Source: Drosophila pseudoobscura
Lineage: Eukaryota > Arthropoda > Insecta > Diptera > Drosophilidae
Assembly (NCBI RefSeq): GCF_009870125.1
Contig: NC_046683.1
Location: 52,529,869 to 52,593,868 of the forward strand
Length of the DNA stretch: 64,000 nt
Reading direction: 5' to 3'
A program made the translations under genes and the position numbers. Of the stretch, positions 1 through 14,000 are shown one piece after another. The notes beneath the pieces were generated by a model. That model searched no databases, was not told the DNA's origin, and was given only the letters and a program-made list of their open reading frames with translations. How positions within the stretch are numbered: the stretch's first letter is position 1; each line of letters starts with the position of its first letter.

Positions 1-876
1 AATTAAGATTTGTGCGCTGCCGAGCTCCAACTTGTTGGCACAAAAGTCTTTGGCTCTCTACTCATTTATATGCTTAATTGCTAAGCCCCGTTCACACTAA
101 ACTGAGTTTAACGCTTTGAAGTCGACTAATGCGATGCGAATCATTTGGAAAAAGGTTTCGGAAGGTTTAAGTTCCAGCAAGGGCTCTTCATTTCATGACA
201 ACGTACTTCGATTTGTAGTCATTTGGAAAACTTTGAAGGATTGGAATTGATACACATTTCTGTGTGCCTTCAAGCTGGGGCAGGCATTTTTTCTTTTGAA
301 CTACGAAATAAGCTGATAAATTCTTATGGGAATTGACAGAATTTCCCACAACTCGATGAAGATGTGCCGATCTATTTGTCTAAAATATAGCTAATTAAAG
401 TCAGCAAAAAATACAAATTGTAGTTTTAAGTATTGTACAAAAAATATGTTTATGGAAATTTAAAGTAAAAAAGTAATTTAAATAAAATTAGAGTTCCCCA
501 ATCGAAGATCGTAAGGCAAATATGTAGTGCTCCATGGTACATTAGAAAGAGGGGCATCGAAGAGCTCCAAATATTTCCTATATTTTCCACTTGAAACAAA
601 AAAATGTGTTGCATACTTTAAGGGCGCTGTCCAATGCAGTAATTTTTTTCAGAGATGTACATACATACATACATATGTATGTACATATATGCTCGTTGTA
701 AATCGACCGATTTGATTCGGGAGTGACCTTCGAAATTACGAATAAATGAAAGATTTTGTGCTGCACAGTTGTTCTCGAGAGTATTCGCCTGAGACTCAGG
801 TAATTAGACTTAATTTTGACTCCCATTCCAGATATACGTGTAACGGTAACACCAAGGTTAATAAACACACAACTGT
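1..876. other. AT-rich intergenic sequence, no gene seen
   Basis: No coding region is supported here. It holds a short palindromic tract of TACATA/TATGTA units at about 658-690 and otherwise ordinary AT-rich sequence. Confidence 0.5.
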
Positions 877-2077
877 TGATTAATTTTTGTGGTTTTTATT
901 TGAATTTGAATAAACAATACTAGACAACAACTACTTAACAGTAAGTACACGTATAAGTACACACTTCTGAGTTACATAAAAATAGTTTTTTTTTTAGTTT
1001 TAGATAAAGGCTCTTCAAACGAATATTCCTTGAAACGAACTATATATCTATATAGCATAGTAGGGTATATTATATGCATGTAGTATATAGTATAGTCATG
1101 TATAAGTACAGTGTGTGTGTGTGTGTTTTTTTTGTGTGTTTTTCTTGGTTACAAATACAAAGAAGGCAAAACTTACAGCGGCTTTGTCGCAACGGAGCAT
1201 CATCCACTTTAAAAGTGTGCGCTAGACGAAGGACATACAACAAATTTGTTATAAACAAATTGTCTCTCTTTTTGTTTAGAATTAGGGTACAGTTAGGGTA
1301 GAGCTTATGTTTCTTGTTTTTTGTTTTTGTTTCTCTTTTGTTTTTGTTTTTGTTTTGTGTGTGTTTGACACTAATTATCACTACATCAGTTTGAAGCTAA
1401 ATAGTTGATAAGTTTCCCTTAGGTTTCTCCCAAAAACAATCTTCCGACTTTCCCACCGATTTACGATAGTTTTGTAGGTACATGCAAACGCAATTATTGC
1501 TAATAATACATGCGAAAATCCAGCTAAATAAATTATGTTTCTTTTGTTTGTGATGAAAATTTGTGTGTGTCCCCCACACCCCACCCAAAAGACGTAACAG
1601 CTCTTTCTGTGGGGGCAGTTGTTTGGGATACTACAGTATTCCTGAATTCAAGTAATTTGTTGCCGCGGCCAATGGAGCAAAGGAGCAAATGTAAGCGCTC
1701 AAAAATATGCCCTATATATATTATAAATTTGTTTCTTGATTCCTGCTACAATTAAGGTACAACATTTCTGCGACGAATTTTCTCTTACCCGGCTTCAACC
1801 ATTTACAATCACAAAGTCACAATCACCCCATAAATATGGTTGGCATATCGTTTGCGAGGGGGGTGGGATTGGTTCAGGTGTGTTCAGGTGTTTTGTGTCT
1901 CTAAATACTAATTGTAGGTAGTTCGTTAACGCATTTATACCAGGAATTATGCTGTTTGTATTGTTGTTGATTTTCCTATTTGTGTGTATGTTTTTTGGGG
2001 CTTTAATACTTTCAATCTAATATTCACTAATTAAGTTTCTTTGTGTGCCTTCATGGAGGCCCAGTGGAGATGTCCAT
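877..2077 (-). other. Ae2: Ae2 3' untranslated region
   Basis: Downstream of the Ae2 stop the sequence is AT-rich with T/GT-rich tracts at 1110-1140 and 1310-1365 and no open frame with coding character. A minus-strand AATAAA signal (TTTATT on the plus strand, 895-900) is the best candidate 3' end, giving a UTR of about 1.2 kb. The end is inferred from the signal alone. Confidence 0.5.
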
Positions 2078-5000
2078 CTAGGCTGGTATTGTGGCTTGTT
2101 CGTAGAAATCGGGCTCATCCTCGTCGTTCTTTGCCTCTTGGCCATCCAACTGTAGGAAAAAGGAAAAATGTTAGAACATAAAATAAATGTGGTATTGGCT
2201 AGTAGAAGTCTTGGCATACTGCTTGCAATTCCTCTGGTTTGTAGAGGGCCACCAAACGCTGGCGTATGGGCACCATCATGATCAGGAAGAAGGGGAAGGC
2301 CAGCGAGAATCTCGAGGACTTGACCGTCCACAGCACGGCCAGACACAGCACCTGTATGGTGGTGAACAGATGCAGCTTCCAGGGGCGCACACGCTTCACA
2401 TACGGCGTTGGAGGATAGTGCTTCACTGGCATAAAATACAATCGTATGCTGTGGATCGAAGGGATAAGGATTAGAGGACGTTTTCTACGGATAATCCAAG
2501 ACCTACCGTTCGAACAGCTGAACGCCACTCATGGAAGCCACACCCATGTACAGGAATACTCCAAAGAGCACGGCCATGGGGATGAGTCGCAAAAGCGGTG
2601 CCATCAGCACCGACAGACCGATCATGACGCACACAAAGAAGCCAGACAGACGCTGCTCCTTCACATCAATGATCCTGGGCGATTCACCAGGAGCATGGGT
2701 GCTGCAACGCAAAGAAACATTAAGTAAAACTCCAATAGATCGGATAGTATTCATTGGAAACCCACCGTGACATGATCGTGACCGAGGAGACGTGCGTTAC
2801 GGAGCGTACAGTAGCTGCACAGTGCCAGGGCATACCAAATAGTCCGCAGAAGGTGTTGAGCAGGCACAGCAGGACAATGTCCCAGTGGAGGCCGGAGCCC
2901 TTCTTCAGTCCACGCTCGGGCTTGTCCACAATCAGCTCCGATATCTGCGACTCCATGAAGATGAGGATGTAGACGAGCAGGGCGGGCACCACACAGGCAA
3001 ACGGCACCCACGTGGAGGTGGCATTGAAGCCGATGTACCAGCCGCGCAGCTGGGGAGCGCTGGGCGAAAGGCCCGCGGGCACCACCAGTTTCTCGGTGTA
3101 GACGGAGGGCACTAGGTAATCGACCAGCACGAAAATGGCAATTGAGATGGGCACCCCAAAGTCGCCGAGGGCACGGCGTGCATTGCGGCCCAGGAAGTGG
3201 GAGTTGCGGAAGAGCTTCAGGTAGTAGGCCACAACGAAGGTGGCCAGGGTGAGGATGGTGCAGAAGAGGGCGGTGTTCGGTTGATTAGTGGGCAGCTTCG
3301 AGGTGCCCACTGGCGACGCCGTGGTCGTCGCGTTCAGCAGAGTGGCGCTCATGTTGAAGTGCGTTCCGTTCTGATCCTGGTCGTGGGCGACGAGCGTCGG
3401 CGGCGGCAGGTTGTAGTCGGCGAGCAGGGGGTTCTGCTGGTAGATCGAAACCAGCTTCATCATTGTCTCCACGATGTAGATGAGGGTGATCAAGGCCGAG
3501 AATATCTCCTGGGTGAAGCGGGTGAGCAGACGCACATAGACACTGCCCTCGAAGGCCGACACGCAGAGAGCGATGATGATCAGCCAGATGCCGACATAGA
3601 CGCGCAGCGAAAGGAAGTCGAAGTCGTTCTGGGTGCAAAAGACCATCAGGGCTTCGTCGAACAAAAGCAACGGCCCCGTGGTGCCGATAATCACCAGAGG
3701 CTGGCAGGAGAGACAATGAAAGACGATGCCCACAAAGGAGCACGAGATCAGTGTCTCAGAGATACCGATCCAGCTCTTCGTCTTGTCCGACACCAAGCCA
3801 CCGAACGTGATGGCCGTGGAGAGGCAGGCAAAGTACATGAAGATGGTGGCCGCCAGGGTCTCCGTGTTGAGGCCGTCGAGGATGTCGCTCTTGTACATGG
3901 GCATGCGTCGCTTCAGATCGTTCCGTAGGCCACCCCACAGGCGGTGGGTCTTTTCCATTGGATTGGGCTGCTTCTTCTTGTGTCCATCGTCGTCGTCATC
4001 GTCGCCGCCACCACCACCGCCACCATCACCGCCATCGCCACCGGGGCCCATTCCCATGGCGCCCAGCGACTGCTTCTCGAGCAGTGCCTTCTCCTCGTCC
4101 TTGCCGATCTTGATCATCTCGCTGTCGCGCTTCACCTGCAGCGCCTTGATCTTGCGCGTCCGAATCCAGTCCTTCTTGGCCTTCAGCTCCTCGAACGGCA
4201 GCAGATCGTGGCGATCCCAGTTGCCGGGCGGCAGCACAATCGAATCGTCAAGGAACTCATTGATAGCCGAGAGCAGATCCTTGCGGTCGTCCGCCTTGTA
4301 GGCAATGGCATGGAAGTGCTCGTTGGCCATCAACGTGGAGATAGAGCGACCCACCTCATGGTAGTCCAAGTCAAAGTTGCGCGGTCCTAGCAGCACGAAC
4401 ATGAATCTCACGGGCACCGGCACCTCCGTCAGGGTGGGCATCATGACGCCCTCCGACAGACGGACAAAGGCGATTGTCGGCTGATCCAAGAACTCAACGG
4501 CTCCCACCTGAAGAAGGGTACGATAAGGATTAGAAGCAGCTATTAAGTATCCTATTTGAGGGATTGGACATACCAGAACAGTGGTGGCCTCGGCTCCAGC
4601 TGGAATGCGCCTCAGAATGGTGTCATTCTGCAGCTTCTTGAGATCCTCCTGCGACGACGAGTACATGTCGTCCTTCATGTCGATCTTCAACTCATTGCTG
4701 CGCTTGCTCCCTCCGATATCGGCGGCTGGCATTATCTTGATCTTCTTGTCATCGGTTCCACCCGATAGGTTCTGTGAAGCATTCCCCAAAAATCAATCAG
4801 TATTGGTGCTCTCTACTTGAGTGATTATCCAACAAAAGCCAAGCAGCACACATCATGCGAAATATACGAAATGTCTGTACAGTGTACACACAAAAAAACA
4901 CAAAGATCGATCGTGCAGAAGAAGTAGGGGAAATCATACATTGCATATCTAAGCGGAAGAGTTACGAAAAGCAGGGTTAAGACAACTAGGGTATATGTAC

Positions 5001-8000
5001 GTAAAAATAGACATCGCAATCATAACAATCACAATCACAATTTTCACAATTGAGAACTTGCCAATCGTGGAGGTGGAGTGGAGTGGAGTGGTGGAGTGGT
5101 GGAGGTGTAGAGCACACATTTAAAAAACAGAGTGGTTCTAAAGGGGGCTATTGGGTGGCTAGGCGGCTAGGCTAAAAAGAAACATCTCGAGTTCTCTAAG
5201 CGCATTACGCAGTACGGCAACATGGCTCGTGCTTCGAACAGGAAATGAAATCGTACGTAATTCTCATTAAAATAAAATTATACACTCCAAGAATACCCAA
5301 TCTTTTGCAACGCAAGAATAATCTGGGATAATAGTTTTGGGATCTCTACTCCGCGATTTCTCTGAATTTTCTCGCTCCCCTCCGACACGGAAAGCACACT
5401 GCACGAGAAAGAGTGTGTGAGAGAGAGAGAGGCGTAGTGTAGCCACTCTAAATGGTGTGGTTCATGCTGGCTAAAATAATGATCCGATCTGATATTCGGC
5501 ATTCGGCAATTTGGAAGATATGGTAGTTTTCTACGTTACCTAGTTATCTACCACAAAACTAAAATAATCGCTAAACTCTTCGAGTACCGGCTATAAAAGT
5601 AGAACCAGTTGTTCGTCGGAACTTGTACTATTCAGGAGAAAGGATATTCGATATTCACGCTTGAACGTGGGATATTTACGCATCTCTGTATCCCTATCAA
5701 AAAAGTCGAAGCAGACAAGTGCCAAGTGGCAGGAAACAGGTATCTTGGTATGTTTTCTAGCACGTATCTAGTGATGGAAGAAAATGTAATCTCAGCGAAC
5801 TATAATAAACCATATTCCGTGGGTAGAACATTATATTTTTAGTCCCTTTAATCGATTTCATTCCCTGCTTATACGAGCAGAGCCACAGAGCCACAAGAAG
5901 GGAGAGTAGTATTAGGAGTAGGTGGGAGGTCAGTGAGGGGTCTAAAGGTCTCATTACACCCAGATAGGACATCGTCGAGTGTCGCCGGTGATCGATGGAC
6001 GACGCAATGCCCGCGGGCGAGCCCACATTGAGTGTCGTTGCCGCCGCTGCCGCTGCCGGAGGGGCACTGGACGTGACGCATATGCTCCGTCTGGCCTTGG
6101 CCAGGTTACGTGTCTGCTGCTGCTGGAGACTCTGCTGCTGGGCATCGGCACCCATCCAGAGAAACTGTTGTGTGTGTGTTGTATGTTGTGCAGAAGGAGA
6201 GAGTGTTGTGTGTGTTTTGTTGGCAAAACGAAATCAATAAACCACACAAGAAAGACACAAACGAAAGAAAAACAAGAGTCAAATGTTGGCGAAGAAAGAA
6301 GAGCAAACGTTGGACAAAAGCGTTATCGGCATTATATCAGAGTTCTGTACGATCACGACTACGATCACGATCATGGCATATATATGTACAATTTGGCTGT
6401 TCTTTACCGATTTGGGTATAAGTTGCTGTTGTTGTTGTTTTTTGTTTGTTGTTGAGTGTTCGAGAGAGAGTGTGTTTTTTTTTTAATTCGGTGTGTGATG
6501 AGAGATGCATCATCGAGATGCAGATGCAGATGCAGATGGCAGAAATAGACAGAGAATAATAGTGACCACGATCAGGGATTAGCAAACGTTTCGAATCACA
6601 ATTTCACTGAAAGCCAATTATTTATAGCGAACAAGCGAACGATTATGACGATGTCAGTAGATATATGGATATCATTGATGGATTGATGGATTGATGGATG
6701 AACCAGAGATTAGTATGAACAGGTATGAGGAGAATGCACAGAAGAGTTATTCCTTCTTCCTGGAGGCTAGAGGCCTACCTGCAGACTGGTGTAGCTGTTG
6801 TATTTGCGCTTGGTGAAGGGCAGTACTCCCTGGTGCTCGTTGACATGCCGATGCCGCAGGAGCAGCGATCGCATCACCGAGGGCTTGTCATTGATGTCGA
6901 TGAGGTCCTCAATCACCATCTGGAGAGTGGAGTAGAGAGATTAGCCAGAGATCTTATTTAAAGGCAGAGTCAGGACTCACCTGCTCTACTACACGATAGG
7001 CCACTGCGGGCAGATCCTTCTCGTTGAGGTCCAGCAGCACAACGCCCGTTTCCAGGCAGCGACGCAAATTGAGCAGCGAATGGAATGAGAGGGAGGCAAC
7101 ATGGGGCTTGCCCCAGCGATCGGAGCCCTCCTCCACATCCTCCTCATACTTGATCCAGCGCGCAGTCTCCTTCCACTCCCGATCCTCGCCCACGCCTGTG
7201 AGCTCGTCCAGCTGCACAAAGATCTATTGAGGGGTATAAAATGAAAGATAATGCCTGGGATCTGAGCTGGGATCACTAGGGATTCCTAGGGTGTCCACTC
7301 ACCTCATGGGGACTGTGATCCACCTCGGGCTTCTTGTTGGTAAAGGGCGAAATGGTAATCTGCGGCAGCTCGCGCAGCTTGATGGATGAATGATGGATCT
7401 TGTGACGCCGCAGTGCACGCGGATCGTCCGAACGATGGGATCTCAGCTCGTTGAGATCAGCCTCCTACATTGGGGAACGGGGAGATTAATCGATTAATAA
7501 GTGAACTGTGGTCTGTAGGACGAACGATTAACGGGCTAAGGGCACGGTAAAGGATGTTAAATGGTCAACCTGTTTAGCCGGCATTTGGCCATTTGTCTAC
7601 AGGCGGAGATATCCGTGAATGGGTTAGCAAATGAGAGAGATACACAATTGCTGGGTTAGTTAATGGTCTAATCTGTGATTAGGTTGATTAGGTTCTAGTG
7701 TTTTAGTGTTCTAGTGTTCTAGTGTTTAGTGTCTAGCGAGGACTTAGTGTCTACCTCCAATGCCGTGTCCTCAGGCTGCACAGAGATGCGACGCGCACCT
7801 GCATCACCGTTCTCCTCGATGGTCTTTTTGGGTTCCACGCTGTCCTGATGTGAGAATTTACGCTGCCTATAATACTGATGGCGGCTGAAAAGGAGATGCA
7901 AGCAAATTGTCAATGACATGTCGGATAGGTGGAGGAGGGGTGGCGTTACCTTTTTCTGCGTTTTCGTTCGTGCGATTGGTCCGTGGGCTGATCATCATAG

Positions 8001-11000
8001 CTCAGACTCGGCGGCGTGATGACAATCTTCTTCTTGCCAGCGGCGCCACCGAACTGAACGTGCTTCTCCTCCGCCGAATTGTCCGAGTGATCGCCGTGTC
8101 CGGCACGCTCCGAAACTAATGGGAAGTCCTCGGGGATGTCATCATAGTTTTGTGCATTATTCAGTGGCTCCGTTTGGCTCTCGTACTCCGAGTCCTCCTC
8201 AATGTTTAGATCATTTGTGCGAACTATGAAACAGGAATAGGAATAGGATGAATATGGCATATCCAGATGGGGTTAGATGGGGTCTGCTGCTCTTACTGCT
8301 ATTCTTCGTGCGGGATGCAGTGGGCAGCTGCGTGTTGTCCTGAAAGGTATTCACGTCGAACTTATCTTTGCGTGCACTGGTGCCGGCAAAGACCTTTTCC
8401 ATTTCCGAGTCCAACAGCACTTCATCGGGATCCTCATTGCCGCCGGACTGCAAAAACGACACAAAATAAATACATTTCAAATGGATTGTCCATCAATTGT
8501 TTTCATGCTGCTGCCAATGCCTTCCCACCGCCCCTCCCCACACACCCTCCCGGTGGTCGCGTTATGCATGACTCAAAAACAGCCACAAATACTTTTCAAT
8601 TAAGAATCTATATACATAGGAAAAACAAAGTCATGTGACTCTGGGCGGCATTATTGCCCCTCGTCACGAGTGTTGTGCTTTTTTTTTGTCGCTCGAAATA
8701 CATATGTACATATGTATGTATGTCGGAAACATACGGACCGATACGATGTACGGAACGCATTAATCATCGCTCATTGAGTGTCAGCGCTACGCATTAGAGC
8801 AAACTACTCGTAAAAACATGAAGGAAGGAACAAGGGGAAGGGAAGGGAAGTGAAGGGAAGGGAGAGCTGGGGAGCGTCGCGGCTCTATCTATAGGATGCA
8901 GAGTCCCGTGCGGTGGCTGTCTCTATATTTAATGGCGTTATTCATAATTGCTTTCAATCGATCTCAATTGATTTCCATAGTGACGAAGGCATTGATTGCC
9001 TCCGCGATGCGCGGTGCGCATTTCTCCATCATCGACCATCATCGACCATCATCATCATCGTCTTCAACGTCTCAAGTGAAATATTTTGTTGCATCCACAA
9101 GGAACGAGGAACAAGTAAACTCAATTACTTGTAATTGTCGATGGGGCTATCAGATTACACAAAATAAAGCAAAACAACAACAGAACAACAATCTTATGAA
9201 ATTGTTTATTGGAGAAATCACAGGAGAAGGTTACATGGTGTTCAATTTTCATTGTCTGGAATCTGGAAATTCTATACTCGTATGATTTCCCCCTTCCCCC
9301 TTCCATGCGGTGATTTTTCCGTTTAAATTTCAATTCAATTCCAAAGAGGAAATAATTTATGATCCGCAAGTGGCTACAAAAGGGGCATCAGTGCACTTTT
9401 CTCAGGAATATACATATGTATGTACTCTGTTTTCGATTCGATTTCATTTCCAGTGAATAAACGATCTGGTTTCATTGCAGGAATTTTAAGGAGTAAATGT
9501 ATCATACGATTCCCTTGGGATACAGGATATGTTTATAAACAAAATATCAGAGGGGTTTCCAAGCATAAAAATTATGTAGAAATCCCCAATCCAAAGGAAG
9601 ACAACGCCTTGTTTTCCTGCATATTTTTGCTTTGATGAAGAGCTTCTTCGGGTGCCTTATGGGTGTGTGTGTGTTTTCCCCCTCCCCCTTAAATGTTTAC
9701 CAGAACAACAACAACAACAACAGCAACATATAAAGGGAAATTCCCGAAAAGTACATACGAAAATGTAAGTGAAATGCGATTTTCCCTTGGCAATCCTCCC
9801 ACACCTGAGAGACGCCCGACTACGGGGCTACTGGGCTTCCGTTTTTGCAGCTATATATTCAATATTTAATACGGGGTTCGATATACGGAAAGGGAAAGTG
9901 TCCGCAGAGACAGGGACAGGGACAGGGAGAGAGAGAGAGAGCGAGAGCGAGAGTATCCTTGACAATTATAGTTACTTCCTGATAAGCAAAAGGGAGAAGG
10001 AGAGGGTGGGTGGGGGCGGGGGGAGCACCAAAGAGAGAGCAAACAGAGTTTCACTCTGAGTTTATAAATAGCTCAAATTTAATAACGCTGAGAGCCCCTG
10101 CACGTGTGTGCGTCCAAAGGGAGTCGAGTCCATTGGCCATGTCTCCTGCTATCGCTCTCTCTCTGTCTCTCTCTCTCTCTCTCTCTTGCTGTGTGCGACT
10201 CCGACATGTGTTTTATTGTGTGCATGTCGGTGCGTGTCCGTCCGACTGATAAGAGGCAAGCGTAACGCACTGCGACGCCACGTTACGTTAATTAATCGAT
10301 AAACACTACGCACATACGAGTACCTTTCGGGGAGCAAATTCCACAAAATGATGTTAATACTAACAATGATAATAATGGCGTTTGCGTTTGCGTTCACGTT
10401 GATGATGATCATGATCCTGATTGGGAGACACAAAACAGTAAAAGTATTTTGTCATTCGGCCATTAGCCAGGCGGCTCCATCATAATCCCCTGCCACCAAT
10501 GCCACTGCCACTGCCACTGCCACCGCCACCCACATGGCACCTGGAGCCAGAGCCAGCATAGCGGCAGCGCTTATCAGAGAATAATCGATGGTGCCCTACC
10601 CCCCCCCCCCCCTGCCACCTGATGGCACAGGACTCCCCAAACACTCTGCAGCCGCCCAGAGGCGACACCAGGCCGCCGCCCCCCCCCCCAAGCTGTCGCT
10701 GAGCTGTCAATTTTCGATGTTGCGGCTGCTGCTGTAAGCGCCAGAGAAATGCATGGAGCATAGAAATAGAAACCAACAAAAACGCCCGGAAAATGAGATC
10801 ATCCAGGAGCGAAAAATTAACGTAGGAATATTCATAGAGTCACAGAGCCCCCTACCAGACAGTCAGACGGACGGACAGACAGACAGACAGTGGCATACAC
10901 CGGAGTTCATTAGCGAAACGGAACCGATTAGGCGAAATGTTGCGCAATTCTATAGATAGAACCTACATATACCTTATACCAATGACTCGCACTGTATATG

Positions 11001-14000
11001 GCCATAACATTTGACTTCAAGTTTAGTCGTGTTAGCCCCCCGCCACCCCCCGTCTACGCCCCTAAACAACAACTCGATTTGACACGAGTTCTCTCGTTGA
11101 GTGTTTCAGATGTGATTTGACATCTCCTCCCTAGCGGGGGCAAGAACTGTGGCAAGCAGCCAGTAGCAAGCAGCAAGTGAGCGGCGGCACGTGACTCTCG
11201 GCGTCGTAAGTCATAAGCGAGTTATGTGGTCGTGAGCCCAAACAACTTTTTGTCAGGCTGAATCACAAATTGAATCAAACTCCAGAGGCTGCAATGAAAC
11301 TTGTTTCAGAACGTCCGCCCGTCCGCCCATCCGCCAATCCGCCTGCCTGCCACACAGTTACTCTCATAAGTTTCCGCACGGATTAAAAGTTTGTCTGCTG
11401 GGGGGATGAGGTAAACGGTTCCGATTCTCGGAATACATCTTGGCCGTTTTTATGGCAAAAGCCATTTGAAACGCCAATAACCCGTGGCGGGGGGGCAAAG
11501 TGAGGGCTAAATAGGGGAATACGAGATACCCTAACCCACATATGCGTTTCGAGTGTGTTTCGGGGATCTGCAATCTCTGGGAGACGACAGCTGGAGGCCA
11601 TGCCCTCAAGAGAGGACTCTTTAGGCGCCTGCCATGCGGTGCGATACAGAGACACAGAAGTACCCCCCCACAGAGAAAGTGTAGAGCAAGTGATGGGCAG
11701 CAGCAAACCGAAATCGTTTAACTTTGCATTTCACTTTTGACTTTGACTTTGAGTTAGAGATAGAGATACACACTCGTGTTTCTACGAGCGGGAATTTTTG
11801 TTTTTTATTTTATTTGCTTTTTCGCCGCTTGTCGAATTTTTTGCCCTGGCCCTCTGTGCATAATTTTGGGTCGCATTTTCCACGCGTTTTCCTGTGCTGC
11901 CACGTAGTACGTAGCCGTTTTCTTTTGCGCGTTTTGTTTGCACAAATTAACGATGCTTCCCCGTAACGTGTTCTCTGTGTGTCTGTGTGAGTGTGTGTGT
12001 GTATCTGTGTTAATTTAATGTGAATTCCGCAGCGGAAATACTCGCACAAACAACCAAACGGACAGGACAGGACAGGACGGGACGGGACGGGACGGGACGG
12101 GACGGGACGGGACGGAGTACAGAAAGGGACCAGGATACGAAAGGCTATGGGATGGCTTGGCCAAAGGACGAGGGATAGTAGAGAAAGGGTAGGGTTCTTG
12201 TGGATGTCGTTGTGGATGTGACAGACACGTGCTAAAGGTTAACCTTTGGTCATTGTAGTGTTGCCCGAAGGCGATACGAGAGGCGAGGCATGAAGCGTTA
12301 AAGCGTCATCGTAAACGTAATCTAGTGATGGGAAATCATGCTGACAAAGCGGCCCCACACCCACACACCAGCACACACCAGCACACACACACACACATTT
12401 CAGTGCCTCCATCTCTCTCTCTCGCTCTCTGTCGCTCTCTGTATCTGCCACAAAGTGTTGCATACTTCAAGGTCAGCTGTTGACATTGTACGCGTGTGTG
12501 CGTGTGTGATAGTCGATAAATAGTCGGAGGCCTCTGTGTTCTATTTATTTATTATCGTCCTATGGAATTTAATAGAACATACGAATATTCTTAGAAGGGG
12601 GTTAAGGGTTTCATCCCTTAACAGATTGCTTTATAGCTCCAAACGCTCTAATAGCTTGAATATTTTATGGCCAGTGGATGAGCTGCCATGGAAGCCCTGC
12701 TCCCTGCTCCCTGCTCCCTGCTAACTTCTATGGAAATGAATAGACATTATTCTTGGATATAAAACAGATTACGAACCAAATGATTATACATTTGATAGTC
12801 CTAAGGAGGAATAGCATTAGGAGGAGTTAGGATCTACACAAATACTTTTCGTTAATAGAGAGCAAGCCTTTGAAGGAGCACCTTTCGGAGGATCCCCCCC
12901 TAAAACACGCCCTTCGCTGTCCTCTGGGCGATGAGACAGATCTTCCACTTCCCCCAAGAAGTCCTTAACTTTAGCTTGAACTAACTGCTCTCTGTTCTAT
13001 ATTTATGAATTTTCATTTAGTGTTTCATTAGTGCAAAATCATCCATAAATCACTCTGTTGCTCCGTCCCTTTTCTGTATAAATATTTCAGTAGTTCGTCA
13101 TCAAATTCAAACTTTTCCTTATCCCAGTTTAGCTTTTCTCATAAAGTTAAGAGCCAACATCTCTTTATATTCTCTGCCACTCGTTTGCTCTCTTTCTCTC
13201 TGTCTCTGCTCTTACATAACGCATGAGTATCAATAATTCAGAAATTGTTTTTAATTTAAGAAAAATACGAAACCACAGCAGCCAATCATTCGTCATTTCC
13301 AGAAAACTTGAATGTGGGAGACCTTCTTCTGGGAAATTCAGGAATTTCTTCCCCCGGAAAACAGGTACACTTATGACCTGTAGGCACACACACGTGTGGC
13401 ACCGTGGCCCCGTTTGTGGCACAGTCTGTGCATTCCAGATGATGCTTGTCGCTGGCGTTCGGCGTTCGTTTTGGGGCATCATTTTAGCACTTTTGCGGTG
13501 TGTGCGGCGTGTGCGGCGTGTGTGGTGTCCCATTTTATTGCCCAAAAAGTATGCAGCACCAAACACGCATTCCCTTGGGGCGCCTTTTCCTTTTCATTTT
13601 CCTTTACCACTCCCGCCCCACCCCTCTGTGTGCGAGGCCTATAAGTGCCCTCACTCACTTGTTGGCCCAGCTGCCAAGCGAGAATTTCTGGACAGTTCGC
13701 CCTCCGTAATTTGTTGTAAATTTCTCTCGAATGGGCATCCGTACATCTGTATCTGTGTGGGTCTCTGTGCATCCATTTCTCTGCCTCCCTGTCCGTGTGT
13801 GAGAGGGTCTGTGTCTGTGTGGGGTCTTTCGAAATATTTTTCAAGGTTATATGCTCTCGAAAAGTTGTTCCTTCTACTGGCCCTACTTTATGTAAAGTAT
13901 AGATCAAACAAGTTTGCCCCAAGAACGATGTACCTTGAACGCTCCAAGAATTTAATAACAAAAAACTTCCGTTTTGCACAGGGGATTTTTTTAGAATTTG

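Noticed and set aside
3197..3928. 243-codon plus-strand open frame
   Set aside because: Exact antisense of the conserved Ae2 exon; a shadow frame rich in Glu/Gly/His.
2720..4789. Calling the SLC4 gene Ndae1 (Na-driven anion exchanger)
   Set aside because: The cytosolic and membrane motifs (KPHVASLSF, AFEGSVYVRLLTRFTQEIF, VKEQRLSGFF) are AE-type, and the neighbours are the 67C genes rather than the Ndae1 region.
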